This document shows positions 32,670-42,526 of a DNA stretch of 64,000 bases, piece after piece (positions within the stretch are counted from its first letter, which is position 1; every line of letters starts with the position of its first letter). This stretch comes from M3007 sp044347755 (GTDB taxonomy: Bacteria; Bacteroidota; Bacteroidia; Chitinophagales; Saprospiraceae). Where the stretch lies: NCBI GenBank assembly GCA_044347755.1, contig JBIKUE010000011.1:1-64000 (forward strand), read 5' to 3'. The notes under the pieces are model-generated. The model was not told where the DNA came from, made no database searches, and saw only the letters and a program-made list of their open reading frames with translations. The position numbers were made by a program, and so were the translations under genes.

Positions 32670-35600
32670 ATGAGGCCTTTCTTTACCCTGCTTTTAACGA
32701 TGCTTTGCCTGAGCGGCCTTTCCGCCCAAACATCCAAAGACATCACGGTGCCGATAACTGCAACCCTTAACACCGGCCCAACCAGTATTACCCTCACCTG
32801 GCCCAACCCCGGCGGAGCCAATCTGCTCATCCTGCGCCGAACCAAAGGCCAGGCCGGCAACAACTGGCAACAGGTGATCAACCTCACAAACTCGAATCTC
32901 ACTACCATCACTGATATTGGTGTAGCCAACGCTCAGATTTATGAGTATGTCATTCAACGAGTCCTTAACAATATCACTGCTTTTGGATATGTCCACGTAG
33001 CTGTGAATGCCAACCCGGTAAACTTCCGGGGAAAGGTTCTTGTATTCGTAGATTCCAGCTCTGCTGCCGGCGCCGCTACCGAGCTGGCACAATTGTATAA
33101 CGATATGCGCGGCGATGGCTGGTGGCCAATCCCATTCGTGGTAAACTCAGCAGCTACGGTTCAAACCATCAAAACACAGATAGTTACAGCATATAACGCC
33201 GATGTAACCAACACCAAGTCTGTACTCCTGATTGGCAATATTCCTATTCCTTACTCCGGGAATGCAGCCTGGGATGGGCATGTACCCGATCACGAAGGCG
33301 CATGGCCGGCAGACTCCTATTATGCGGATGTAAACGGTGTATGGACGGATGCTACAGTGAACAATGCTGTACCCAACCGAAATGCTAACGACAATATTCC
33401 CGGAGATGGCAAATTCGACCAAAACTTTATTCCTTCCGCAGTAGAACTTCAGGTGGGCCGGATTGACTTCAGGCGCATTGATGCAGCAGCCTTTGGCGCT
33501 CCTAACCAATTAGCATTGCTTAAACGATATCTGCAAAAAAACCATAAATGGCGTTCAGGAGAATATCAGGTGGATAATAAAGCCCTGGTGGACGACAATT
33601 TTGGTTATTTTGGCGGAGAAGCTTTTGCAGCCAATGGATACAGAAATGCCTATCCTTTGGTAGGAGACGCAAACGTTATCAATGCCGATTTCTTTTTAGA
33701 TTCCAATCCGCAATCATACCTCATGGGCTACGGATGCGGTGGAGGCAACTATAATGGCGCCGGTGGTGTTGGTTCCAGTTCCGACTTTGCAACAGACTCT
33801 GTAAACATGGTCTTTACAAGCCTGTTTGGATCCTATTTCGGCGACTGGGATTTTGAAACCAACCCATTTATGCCTTCTGCCCTGGCGTCAAGAGGAGGCA
33901 TTCTCACCTGCACCTGGGCTGGACGACCACACCATTTTTATCATGCCATGGCGTCCGGAGAAACCATTGGTTACGTCATTTGGGAAACCATGAATGCTCA
34001 GTTCAACAATGGTTACTATGGCTCTTTCGGTGAAAGTGGCGCACATGTAGCCCTGCTGGGCGATCCCACACTTCGTGCCAATGTGGTAAAACCGGCAAAG
34101 GATCTGGTTATCACTGCTCCAACCTGCAAAACAGTAGTACTCAACTGGACTGCCTCTGCAGATGTGGTCAGTGGATATCATGTGTACCGCGCAGTATCCC
34201 CTAATGGTTTATATACCCGCCTGACCACCACCCCAATTACTGCAACTTCTTATACCGACAACAACCCTTTGCTTGACACCTTGTATTACCAGGTTCGGGC
34301 CATTAAAAATGTAACCAACCCCGGAGGCGGCACTTATGCCAATAATGCCACCGGCGTGCTTAGCTCTATTATCTTTACCGGCGCAGGAGGGCCTACCGTA
34401 AGTGCAACCGGAGGTTCGCTGACGTGCTCTGTGAATAATCTTGCCCTGGCAGCCAGTGCAACACCCGGTCCAATCAACATCTGGAACTGGTCTGGGCCGG
34501 GTAACTTTAGCAGCAACCTGCAAAATCCCACTGTTACGAATCCAGGCGTATACACTGTAACAGCTACGGATGCCGCCGGTTGTTTCAGCACTGCTTCCGC
34601 TACTGTTGTTGGCGATTACTCCGCCCCTTCTATTGGCGCATCTGTCAGCAATAATATCACATGTGTCAATTCAAGCGCCATCATAACCGTTTCCTCTGCC
34701 GGACTTTCTTCCTGTACTATTTCCGGTCCGAATGGCTTTTTTGTGCAAGGCTTTCAAGCTACCGTGACACAAGTAGGCACCTATCTGATTACTGCTACTT
34801 CGTCTACCAATGGTTGTATCGGCAATACCCAGGTAGCGGTAAATCTGGATAACACACCACCCAACGCCTCTGCTTCCAACAATGGACCTATCACTTGCGT
34901 CAAACAGGAAGTTGCCTTGATTGGCACTACGAATATTCCCAACGCAACCTTCCTTTGGGCAGGGCCCTGTCTCAGTGGTAATACAATGGCCACTTGTGCC
35001 GGCGTTTACACCGTAACGATTACTAATACAGGTAATGGTTGTACCAGCTCGGTCAGCACCATTGTAGAAGAAAACACCGCTGCACCAACAGTTACTGCAC
35101 AACATGTGCTGATTACCTGCAACACGCCAAGCGTACCATTGAGCGCCACCTGGTCGCCTGCAAATAGCACAGTACAATGGTCCGGCCCTTGTTTGGTGGT
35201 TGGCAACCCTAATACAGCTACCTGTGCCGGTCAATATACTGTGGTAGCAACCCGCGCCGATAATGGTTGCACCGCTTCAGATGTAGCCATCGTATTAGAA
35301 GATACCGTTGTGCCGATCATCAGCTTTCCACCAGCGCCTCCACTCACCTGTCTTGTAACTTGTTATGCCTTTACAGCACCCAATCTGCCAGGTCTTGAGT
35401 TTTACATTGGTGGAATATTGATCCCACCAGGTACATCCTTCGATATCTGCGCCCCTGGCACCTACACCGTAACCGTTAAATCACTACTCAATGGCTGCTC
35501 CAGCGATGTGCCGTTGGTGATCACTGAAGATATTACCCCGCCAATGGTTAATGCCGGTCCGGATGTCGTGATCTCTTGCAATGCTCCGTCTGTCCAATTA

Positions 35601-36929
35601 AACGGCAGCGGCAGTGGCAGTTTGTTGTGGACCGGCCCTGACGGGTTCATTTCTGCAACTCCCAATCCTTCTGTTTCTCAGACAGGCACTTATGTATTGA
35701 CGGCAACCAATAACGCCAATGGCTGTATAGCACAGGATCAGGCAATTGTATCCAGCGATGGCAGTTTGCCAGTGGTAAACGCATCTGCAAGCGGGGAACT
35801 GAATTGCAGTAACCAATCTGTTCTCTTACAAAGTGGCAATAACAGTCCTAATGCAACCTATTCCTGGAGCGGCCCTGGATTTATCTCCAACTTGCCAATG
35901 CCTCAAATATCTGTTCCCGGCACCTATTCCGTAACGGTTACGATTGGAATTTGCGCTGCAACAGACGCCGTAGAGGTAACTCAGGCGCCAGCGCTGGTAG
36001 TGACCCCCTCCGTTCAGGTTTTGGCATGTGATGTAGTTGCTGAAGTTTGCCTGGATATTGACGGAGGCACTCCACCTTACAACGTTCAATGGTCAAACGG
36101 CAATACCTTGCCATGTGCACAAATCGGGGCTTCAGGCACCATAAGCGTAACCGTTACTGATAATGGCGGTTGCAGCGTTTCCAGCACTCAAGCGATTGTT
36201 ATTCCGCCGCTTATGTCCATCAGTTTTTCCGGGCTGTTGAATTGTACCGGATTTGAAAACGTTTGTGCAACAGTAACAGGTGGCGCCCCTCCATATACAT
36301 ACCAATGGTCTAACAATACCACTGCCGGCTGTACCTCTTACCCCGGCGGTGGATTAATCAGTTTAACCGTGACAGATGCTTCAGGCTGCACTCAAACAGC
36401 CTCCGCAACGGTAAACCAAACCCCGTCCATTGCGCTTTCTTTCTCCACAACGGATGCCTCTTCCTCTACCACACAGGATGGCGCAGTGAACCTGACGGTG
36501 AGCGGCGGGAATGGACAGTTCTCTTATCTTTGGAACAATGGCGCCACTACCCAGGATCTAAATAACCTGGGGGCTGGAACTTATTCTGTTACTGTAGTCG
36601 ACGTTTTATCAGGTTGTACCAGCACCGGAACTGCGGTGGTCAATGCTATGGTCAATACCCTGGAAGCTCAATGGTTGTCGCAATTTCAACTGTCACCCAA
36701 TCCTACAGAAGGCATTACACAACTCAGTCTTCGTTTGCGTCAATCCGAAAACAATGTAAGGATTGAAGTGCATGCCATTACCGGACAATTGATCTGGACT
36801 TCTGCCAGTCTTCAGGGAGATCAGTTTAATCAGGCAATAGACCTTAGTGAAAGTCCTGCCGGCTTGTACACTGTTTCCGTTCGGTTGGCGGATCAGGTGT
36901 TTGTACGAAAATTATCTATTGTGCGATAA
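32670..36929 (+). CDS. Giant T9SS type A surface protein with C25-like domain, Ig-like and SprB-type repeats
   Basis: 1419 residues. Signal peptide MRPFFTLLLTMLCLSGLSAQ. An FN3-like domain covers about 22-110. A caspase/gingipain (C25)-like domain runs about 115-470: VLLIGNIPIPYSG, WPADSYYADVNGVWTD, LQVGRIDF, SLFGSYFGDWDFE, ALLGDPTLR. An FN3 domain follows (about 480-565). Then come about six Cys-containing Ig/PKD-like modules with SxNAPSVQLNGS and GTYVLTATNNANGC patterns. Two to three SprB-type repeats follow (PPYNVQWSNG...VTVTDNGGCS; PPYTYQWSNNTT...). The last ~75 residues are a type A sorting domain: FQLSPNPTEG, GQLIWTS, GLYTVSVRL. In the C25-like domain the expected His-Gly reads YGCGGG, so protease activity is doubtful. 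Probably an adhesin. Confidence 0.88.
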   Translation: MRPFFTLLLTMLCLSGLSAQTSKDITVPITATLNTGPTSITLTWPNPGGANLLILRRTKGQAGNNWQQVINLTNSNLTTITDIGVANAQIYEYVIQRVLNNITAFGYVHVAVNANPVNFRGKVLVFVDSSSAAGAATELAQLYNDMRGDGWWPIPFVVNSAATVQTIKTQIVTAYNADVTNTKSVLLIGNIPIPYSGNAAWDGHVPDHEGAWPADSYYADVNGVWTDATVNNAVPNRNANDNIPGDGKFDQNFIPSAVELQVGRIDFRRIDAAAFGAPNQLALLKRYLQKNHKWRSGEYQVDNKALVDDNFGYFGGEAFAANGYRNAYPLVGDANVINADFFLDSNPQSYLMGYGCGGGNYNGAGGVGSSSDFATDSVNMVFTSLFGSYFGDWDFETNPFMPSALASRGGILTCTWAGRPHHFYHAMASGETIGYVIWETMNAQFNNGYYGSFGESGAHVALLGDPTLRANVVKPAKDLVITAPTCKTVVLNWTASADVVSGYHVYRAVSPNGLYTRLTTTPITATSYTDNNPLLDTLYYQVRAIKNVTNPGGGTYANNATGVLSSIIFTGAGGPTVSATGGSLTCSVNNLALAASATPGPINIWNWSGPGNFSSNLQNPTVTNPGVYTVTATDAAGCFSTASATVVGDYSAPSIGASVSNNITCVNSSAIITVSSAGLSSCTISGPNGFFVQGFQATVTQVGTYLITATSSTNGCIGNTQVAVNLDNTPPNASASNNGPITCVKQEVALIGTTNIPNATFLWAGPCLSGNTMATCAGVYTVTITNTGNGCTSSVSTIVEENTAAPTVTAQHVLITCNTPSVPLSATWSPANSTVQWSGPCLVVGNPNTATCAGQYTVVATRADNGCTASDVAIVLEDTVVPIISFPPAPPLTCLVTCYAFTAPNLPGLEFYIGGILIPPGTSFDICAPGTYTVTVKSLLNGCSSDVPLVITEDITPPMVNAGPDVVISCNAPSVQLNGSGSGSLLWTGPDGFISATPNPSVSQTGTYVLTATNNANGCIAQDQAIVSSDGSLPVVNASASGELNCSNQSVLLQSGNNSPNATYSWSGPGFISNLPMPQISVPGTYSVTVTIGICAATDAVEVTQAPALVVTPSVQVLACDVVAEVCLDIDGGTPPYNVQWSNGNTLPCAQIGASGTISVTVTDNGGCSVSSTQAIVIPPLMSISFSGLLNCTGFENVCATVTGGAPPYTYQWSNNTTAGCTSYPGGGLISLTVTDASGCTQTASATVNQTPSIALSFSTTDASSSTTQDGAVNLTVSGGNGQFSYLWNNGATTQDLNNLGAGTYSVTVVDVLSGCTSTGTAVVNAMVNTLEAQWLSQFQLSPNPTEGITQLSLRLRQSENNVRIEVHAITGQLIWTSASLQGDQFNQAIDLSESPAGLYTVSVRLADQVFVRKLSIVR

Positions 36930-36958
36930 GAGCCGCAGCACTTTTTTACTCCTCATCT

Positions 36959-36995
36959 GAACCCGCTTTGCAGCCTTGCGTTGTAAAGCGGGTTC
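36959..36995 (+). terminator. Intrinsic terminator after the giant surface protein
   Basis: GAACCCGCTTT (36959-36969) pairs perfectly with AAAGCGGGTTC (36985-36995), and A/T-rich sequence (AATTTTA) follows. Confidence 0.7.
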
Positions 36996-37073
36996 AATTT
37001 TAATGCCTGTACGCGTCTATTCGCATAATTTGGCTTAATTTTAGCTGCAAATTGTCTTGACTAAACCGATACA

Positions 37074-40000
37074 ATGATGAAACGATCGCTACTGCTTTTG
37101 CTTGCCGGCATTTTGCTGTATTCCTGTGGAACCAATAGCCTGCCGATAAGTGACCGGTTACGTGAAAAAGCGCAGCCCAGCGATATGTTTGCTTTCCAGC
37201 GATCTTATCCCGACCCGGATTTTGACTGGCAGGGATGGCGCAAAGTGATGCAGCAAACCCGTATGGTGGAGAACGCACAACAGCGCGGCAGTGGAGGTTG
37301 CGGAAGCAACCTGACCAATTGGACGAATCAGGGCCCCATGAATGTTGCCGGGCGATGCAATGCCATGGCCGTGAAACCAGGAGATGAAAACACCTTGTTG
37401 GCCGGCTTTTCAGGTGGTGGCTTGTTTAAATCCACCGATGGCGCTGTAAATTGGTATCCGGTATTTGACGACAACCCTGAATTGAGCATAGGAGATATTG
37501 CTTTTGCCCCTGCAAACCCAAATCTGGTTTTTGCAGGCACAGGCGATCCAAACATGCCCTCCCTGGTGTTCAATGGAAACGGGATATACAAAAGCCAGGA
37601 TGCCGGAGAAACATGGCAACATCTTCCTAATGGTCCTACCGGAATTATATCCAAAGTATTGATACACCCATCTAATCCGGATATTATCTGGGCTGCCACC
37701 ATGGGAAACCCCTATGTCAGAGATAATAATCGGGGCCTTTACAAAAGCACGGACGGTGGGAATTCCTGGACGCAAGTTTTGTTTGTAAGCAACCAGGCTG
37801 GCGCCAGCGATTTGGTTATATCAGCGGCAAACCCCGACATCCTTTATGCCTCTTTTTGGGATCGCATCCGAAACAATTTTGAATCGGTTGTATATGGTCT
37901 GAATGCCAAAGTATACAAAAGTACAGATGGTGGAAATACCTGGACTCAACTGGCTGGAGGACTACCTACAGGGGTGATGGGCCGAACTGGTTTGGCCATT
38001 TCCCAAACGGATCCCAACAAAGTTTATGCGGTTTATATTGATAGCCTGAACACTCCGGGCGGACTTTACAAAACCACCAATGGAGGTACAACCTGGACTT
38101 CCATCAACATCCTGCAACTGGAAGATGCCTGTGCTGATTTTGGTTGGTATTTTGGCAAAATCCATGTAAATCCAACGAACGACGAAGACCTGTATTTCCA
38201 TGGAATCCACATATGGCGTAAAGCTATAAACGGTTCAGGATGGTCTATTGCAGCTGGCGGACATGCCGACAGCCATGACCTGGTATTTACGCCAAGCGGT
38301 CGCCGATATTGGGCCAATGATGGAGGCGTTTACCGCAATGATGGTCAGCAATCCTGGACAAAATCAAAAAATCTTCCTACCACTCAGTTTTACCGCACCA
38401 CCTATAATCCACATGAACCTGATAAATATTTCGCCGGAGCACAGGATAACGGGGTTCAAAAAGGCAACAGTCTGAATATTAACGGATGGGTTCAACTTTT
38501 CCCTGCGGATGGGTTCAGCTGCGCTTTTGACCCCGCCGACCCGGAGCATTATTGGGTAGAAATTCAAAACGGAACCATTCATGAAACCTTTGATGGAGGC
38601 GACTCCTGGCAGTTCGGCAACCGGGCACTTGGAACCACTGATCGAACCAACTGGGATACGCCTTTCTTTATGAGCAGCCATACCCCAAACCGACTTTACG
38701 CAGCTACCTTTCGGGCATACGCCAAGGATCAGGGCACCGGCTGGGGACCCATTTCCGGAGATCTGACCAAGGGGCTCATTCTTGATCCTCGTTTCCATAC
38801 CGTTTCCTGCCTGAATGAATCGCCTGTGACCCCCAATAAACTGGTAGCAGGAACTTCTGACGGAAATGTATGGCGCAGAGATGCCAATGGTAACTGGGCA
38901 GACATCGCACCCGGCCTGCCATTACGCTATGTTACTTCCGTTCATTACTCGCCAACCTTGAGTAACCGGATCTTCGTTACCCATTCCGGGTTTCGCGATA
39001 ATGAAAACATTCCACATATCCACCGGTCTGATGATAACGGCAATACCTGGCACAATATCAGCTCAGATTTACCTCAGGTACCCGTAAATGACCTGTTCGT
39101 TTTGCCTGGTTATTCAGATGAAGTACTGATTGCAGCTACAGATGCCGGGGTATATTACACGATTAATGGAGGTGATTTTTGGAGCAGACTGGGAGGCAAT
39201 ATGCCTTACCTTCCTGTATTTGATTTTACACATAACCCCGTTAAAAAGGAACTGGTAGCTGCCACATTTGCCCGTGGAATATGGACATTCCCGCTGGATT
39301 CTATTTTTGTACAACAACAACCCGTAAATGTTTCCATATCAGGTACCATTCGGGATGAAATGGGTGCGGGGATAGAAGCAGTAGAAGTTCAAAACGTATT
39401 AAGCAATCCAACCGGCTTGTTTTCGGCCAACAATGTACCAGGGTGTACCGCCTATACCCTCACACCATCACGCAACGATAACCCGTTGAATGGGTTAACC
39501 ACCTATGATTTGGTGTTGATTTCCAAACATATTCTGGCTCTTGAGCCTCTGAATAGTCCATACAAGATAATCGCTGCAGATGCCAACCGCTCTGGAAGCA
39601 TTACCACATTCGACATTGTTCAATTGCGAAAATTAATTCTGGGGATTGATACCGTCTTTGCCAATAACACCTCCTGGCGATTCATCCCGGAGCAACATAC
39701 TTTTCTGAACCCCATGAATCCTTTCCAATGGGGGTTTCCGGAAACGCTGGATGTTCAGGTGCTAACCAATCCTTTATCCAACCTGAATTTTACAGGTCTT
39801 AAAGTAGGCGATGTAAACAACTCTGCTATTCCCGGCTTTTCAGGTATTGGAGAAGAACGAACGGACAAGCCATGGCCAATACAAGTAGAATGGACACAAA
39901 ATGGCGAAATCTGGACCGCAACTTTGTGGGCAACTCAGCCGGATTTCAGCGCATTTCAAACCTCACTGGGCTTTGATCCTTTACAATGGCAACTTGAGAA

Positions 40001-40484
40001 GATCCAGCCTATTTGGCAAGAACTAACCGAGGATCATTTTGGCCTGAGCAAGCTACGGGATGGATGGATCAGCGTTGCACACGGTTCGACTACCCTTGGA
40101 TCAAATCATGAGCCATTGCCACTTTTTAAGTTGGTTTTCCAGTCCCGCCTGGCTGCCCAGCAGCCGCCTGTTCTTACGTTGGGCAACCAACCCACTTCTT
40201 CACTGGCTTACACATCAGATGGAGTTGCCCTTTTACCTGTATTGAATCAGGTTACGCAAAGCCTTGATCTGGCTTATCCAAATCCTTTCGGTAAGGATGG
40301 CTTCTGGTTCCAATCCCAGCAAGGTGGACTATTAGAGATCATGGATGCTTTAGGCAAACCCATTTGGCGCAAAATAATGCTCCCAAAAGAAGTTGTCCAC
40401 CTCGAATCTGTATTATTCAAAAATGCCGGTATATACTATTGGAAAACAGATCAAACGTCTGGAAAAATTCTATATATACCATAA
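37074..40484 (+). CDS. VPS10/BNR-type beta-propeller surface protein with dockerin-like segment and T9SS type A domain
   Basis: 1136 residues. The N-terminus (MMKRSLLLLLAGILLYSCGTN) has a lipobox-like LLYSC (Cys18). A WD/sortilin-like beta-propeller follows, about 80-745, with repeated KSTDGGNSWTQV, KSQDAGETWQ, RSDDNGNTWH blades (BNR/VPS10 repeats). About 750-910 holds a carboxypeptidase-like stub and a dockerin/EF-hand-like pair (NPLNGLTTYDLVLISKHILA; AADANRSGSITTFDIVQLRKLILG) ending KVGDVNNS. Then an unassigned beta domain and a terminal sorting-like domain (AYPNPFGKDG, GLLEIMDALGKPIW, GIYYWKTD). Having both a lipobox and a T9SS domain is unusual. Probably surface-bound and glycan- or protein-binding. 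Confidence 0.85.
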   Translation: MMKRSLLLLLAGILLYSCGTNSLPISDRLREKAQPSDMFAFQRSYPDPDFDWQGWRKVMQQTRMVENAQQRGSGGCGSNLTNWTNQGPMNVAGRCNAMAVKPGDENTLLAGFSGGGLFKSTDGAVNWYPVFDDNPELSIGDIAFAPANPNLVFAGTGDPNMPSLVFNGNGIYKSQDAGETWQHLPNGPTGIISKVLIHPSNPDIIWAATMGNPYVRDNNRGLYKSTDGGNSWTQVLFVSNQAGASDLVISAANPDILYASFWDRIRNNFESVVYGLNAKVYKSTDGGNTWTQLAGGLPTGVMGRTGLAISQTDPNKVYAVYIDSLNTPGGLYKTTNGGTTWTSINILQLEDACADFGWYFGKIHVNPTNDEDLYFHGIHIWRKAINGSGWSIAAGGHADSHDLVFTPSGRRYWANDGGVYRNDGQQSWTKSKNLPTTQFYRTTYNPHEPDKYFAGAQDNGVQKGNSLNINGWVQLFPADGFSCAFDPADPEHYWVEIQNGTIHETFDGGDSWQFGNRALGTTDRTNWDTPFFMSSHTPNRLYAATFRAYAKDQGTGWGPISGDLTKGLILDPRFHTVSCLNESPVTPNKLVAGTSDGNVWRRDANGNWADIAPGLPLRYVTSVHYSPTLSNRIFVTHSGFRDNENIPHIHRSDDNGNTWHNISSDLPQVPVNDLFVLPGYSDEVLIAATDAGVYYTINGGDFWSRLGGNMPYLPVFDFTHNPVKKELVAATFARGIWTFPLDSIFVQQQPVNVSISGTIRDEMGAGIEAVEVQNVLSNPTGLFSANNVPGCTAYTLTPSRNDNPLNGLTTYDLVLISKHILALEPLNSPYKIIAADANRSGSITTFDIVQLRKLILGIDTVFANNTSWRFIPEQHTFLNPMNPFQWGFPETLDVQVLTNPLSNLNFTGLKVGDVNNSAIPGFSGIGEERTDKPWPIQVEWTQNGEIWTATLWATQPDFSAFQTSLGFDPLQWQLEKIQPIWQELTEDHFGLSKLRDGWISVAHGSTTLGSNHEPLPLFKLVFQSRLAAQQPPVLTLGNQPTSSLAYTSDGVALLPVLNQVTQSLDLAYPNPFGKDGFWFQSQQGGLLEIMDALGKPIWRKIMLPKEVVHLESVLFKNAGIYYWKTDQTSGKILYIP

Positions 40485-40815
40485 GTTATAAACTATTAAA
40501 CTGCATAGTAGTGGAAATGAAATTATAGTTCGCATGATAAAATCCTTAATGAATTGTAATTTTAACACCTAAAGTGTGTAAAACGTGAAAATTGTGTAAG
40601 ATTTTTGCCCTCCCATTACAACTATTTTATTCCATTGGTCGTTTGACCACCTCTTGCACGCACAGTTACAGACCGGTTATCAGGCCTTTTTTGCCTGTTT
40701 TTCTTCCAGCTCAACCAAATTTAAGTTCATGTATTTCGGGGCTATGCCCTGAGACAGAGGTTTTTTTCTACAAACGCTCTTACTTATCGTAAACCGTAAA
40801 GAAGTTGAACAAACC
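40485..40815. other. Spacer without a gene
   Basis: 331 bp of A/T-rich spacer between two co-directional genes. CAGGC/GCCTG at 40681-40697 with a following T5 is a weak terminator-like hairpin. The region should hold the promoter for the transglycosylase gene, but no exact TAnnTTTG box was found. No open frame looks like protein. Confidence 0.5.
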
Positions 40816-42327
40816 ATGCAGTTAAACAAGACCGTATCGTATTGGCTGACGCTCGCCTTGATTGTGTTGACCCAAGTGGTAGCATTCGCACAAAAAGAAG
40901 AAGTTGTCCAGTTGTCAGACCTCGAAGAACCGGCAGATACATCAGATATCCTGGTGGCCAAAGGAGGTACTTCCGTCGTCATCACAGATGAAATTTTAAA
41001 GGAAAGGCTGGGTGAACTGACCAGTTGTCTGGATCTGCGCGCCACCGCTGTAGTAAAAGGATACATCCGAACTTACGTACAGGCACAAACAGAAAAGTCG
41101 CGCAATATGCTGGGTAAACGCCTGACCTATTTCCCACTTTACGAAGCTAAAATGCGGGAATACGGCGTTCCGGAAGACCTTAAATTCCTTTCCGTAGTAG
41201 AATCAGCCTTGAACCCCAAAGCGGTTTCACGGGTAGGCGCCACTGGTTTATGGCAATTTATGCCAAGTACTGGCAGTGAGTACGGACTCAAAACAAACAG
41301 TGCCGTAGAAGACCGCAGTAATCCGGTGAAGAGCACTGATGCTGCTGCACGCCACCTGCGCGACCTTTACAATCATTTTGACGACTGGGCGCTTGCCCTG
41401 GCAGCCTATAACAGTGGATCCGGTCGTGTGAATTCAGCTATTCGCCGCGCAGGAAGCAGAAACTTCTGGAGCATCCAGCGATATCTTCCAGCTGAAACCC
41501 GCAACTATGTGCCTGCGTTTATTGCAGCCACCTACATCTGCAACTATTTTCATCTGCATGGCCTTATGCCTAACGATCCGGATCTGGATCTTCAACTGAC
41601 CGATTACGTGAATGTGTATGAAGGGATCTCTTTCCGCGACATAGCTGACGCTACGGGAATCACTTATGAAGTGATCAAGGATCTTAACCCCGGTTTTAAG
41701 CGGGATTATGTTCCACCTACAACAGACGGCCACTATGTCATTGTTCCACAACGTGTTATGCCGGCATTCATTCGTTATCTGAATTCTGTAAGCAGTGCCC
41801 GAAAGTATAAACTGGAAAGCATTGAAAAATATACCAGTGCTGATAATGGCGATGGCAGATACTGGATCAGTAAAGCCAAGCCACAAAATTTGGAACACGT
41901 AGATCAGTTTGCCGCACGCCTGGGTTTGTCTGGTGTTCAGATCAAGTCGTGGAATGATATGGAATCCAATTTCGTACAACCGGGTCAAATGGTCAAGTTG
42001 TACCGCCCGGTGTATGTTCAAAAACACTCCGGCCTTCGAATTGAAGCGCCAACGACCACTACGCCTGCCGCAAAACCCGGCGCCCCCTCTAAATCATCTT
42101 CCAGCCCCAATGGGAAAACCAAACCGGGGAGCGGGCAACAAAGTGCTCTGGCGCCCCAGGAGGAGCAAGCTCCTCAGCCCAAACAATATCAATATCATAC
42201 GGTGCGCAGAAATGAATCGCTGGAAGATATTGCCCGGCAATATGCTACTTCAGTTGAGAGTCTGAAAAAACTAAACAACGTAGATCAGGTTAGATTTGGT
42301 TCAAGATTGAAGATCAGGGAGTATTGA
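40816..42327 (+). CDS. MltD-like lytic transglycosylase with LysM
   Basis: A 503-residue exported peptidoglycan enzyme. Signal peptide MQLNKTVSYWLTLALIVLTQVVAFAQ. The SLT/GH23 domain (about 105-230) shows FLSVVESALNPKAVSRVGATGLWQFMPSTG, where E137 or its close neighbour in SVVES is the catalytic Glu, and NHFDDWALALAAYNSGSGRV. A central MltD-type region follows (about 250-400). A low-complexity Thr/Pro/Ser/Gln linker (about 410-460) leads to a C-terminal LysM (YHTVRRNESLEDIARQYATSVESLKKLN). It cleaves murein with anhydro-product formation in the periplasm. A strong terminator follows. Confidence 0.92.
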   Translation: MQLNKTVSYWLTLALIVLTQVVAFAQKEEVVQLSDLEEPADTSDILVAKGGTSVVITDEILKERLGELTSCLDLRATAVVKGYIRTYVQAQTEKSRNMLGKRLTYFPLYEAKMREYGVPEDLKFLSVVESALNPKAVSRVGATGLWQFMPSTGSEYGLKTNSAVEDRSNPVKSTDAAARHLRDLYNHFDDWALALAAYNSGSGRVNSAIRRAGSRNFWSIQRYLPAETRNYVPAFIAATYICNYFHLHGLMPNDPDLDLQLTDYVNVYEGISFRDIADATGITYEVIKDLNPGFKRDYVPPTTDGHYVIVPQRVMPAFIRYLNSVSSARKYKLESIEKYTSADNGDGRYWISKAKPQNLEHVDQFAARLGLSGVQIKSWNDMESNFVQPGQMVKLYRPVYVQKHSGLRIEAPTTTTPAAKPGAPSKSSSSPNGKTKPGSGQQSALAPQEEQAPQPKQYQYHTVRRNESLEDIARQYATSVESLKKLNNVDQVRFGSRLKIREY

Positions 42328-42366
42328 TTTGATTTCGTCAAAACCAAACTAATTTCGATATTTTCA

Positions 42367-42407
42367 AACCCGTCAAAGTTTTTTGAACTTTGACGGGTTC
42401 TTTTTTT
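42367..42407 (+). terminator. Strong intrinsic terminator
   Basis: AACCCGTCAAAGTT (42367-42380) pairs perfectly with AACTTTGACGGGTT (42386-42399) and is followed by C and seven T. Confidence 0.92.
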
Positions 42408-42454
42408 GGTACTCGCTCATTCTATATGCTGTCTTTTGAAATAAAAAGCAGATT

Positions 42455-42487
42455 TTTGCGCTACCCTAAACAAATAATCTACCTTTC
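42455..42487 (+). promoter_or_regulatory. Candidate promoter for the LytTR regulator gene
   Basis: TTTG at 42455-42458 and TACCTTTC at 42480-42487 (one base off TAnnTTTG) are spaced by 21 nt, like the cysK leader promoter; the ATG is 39 nt further at 42527. Confidence 0.5.
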
Positions 42488-42526
42488 ACTCCCTCATTAT
42501 CGATTCACAATCAACCGCCTATTACC

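Noticed and set aside
34671..35234. A 187-codon minus-strand frame within the giant surface protein
   Set aside because: It arises opposite the repetitive Ig-like modules; composition is odd (Cys/Arg/Gly-rich) and there is no start context.
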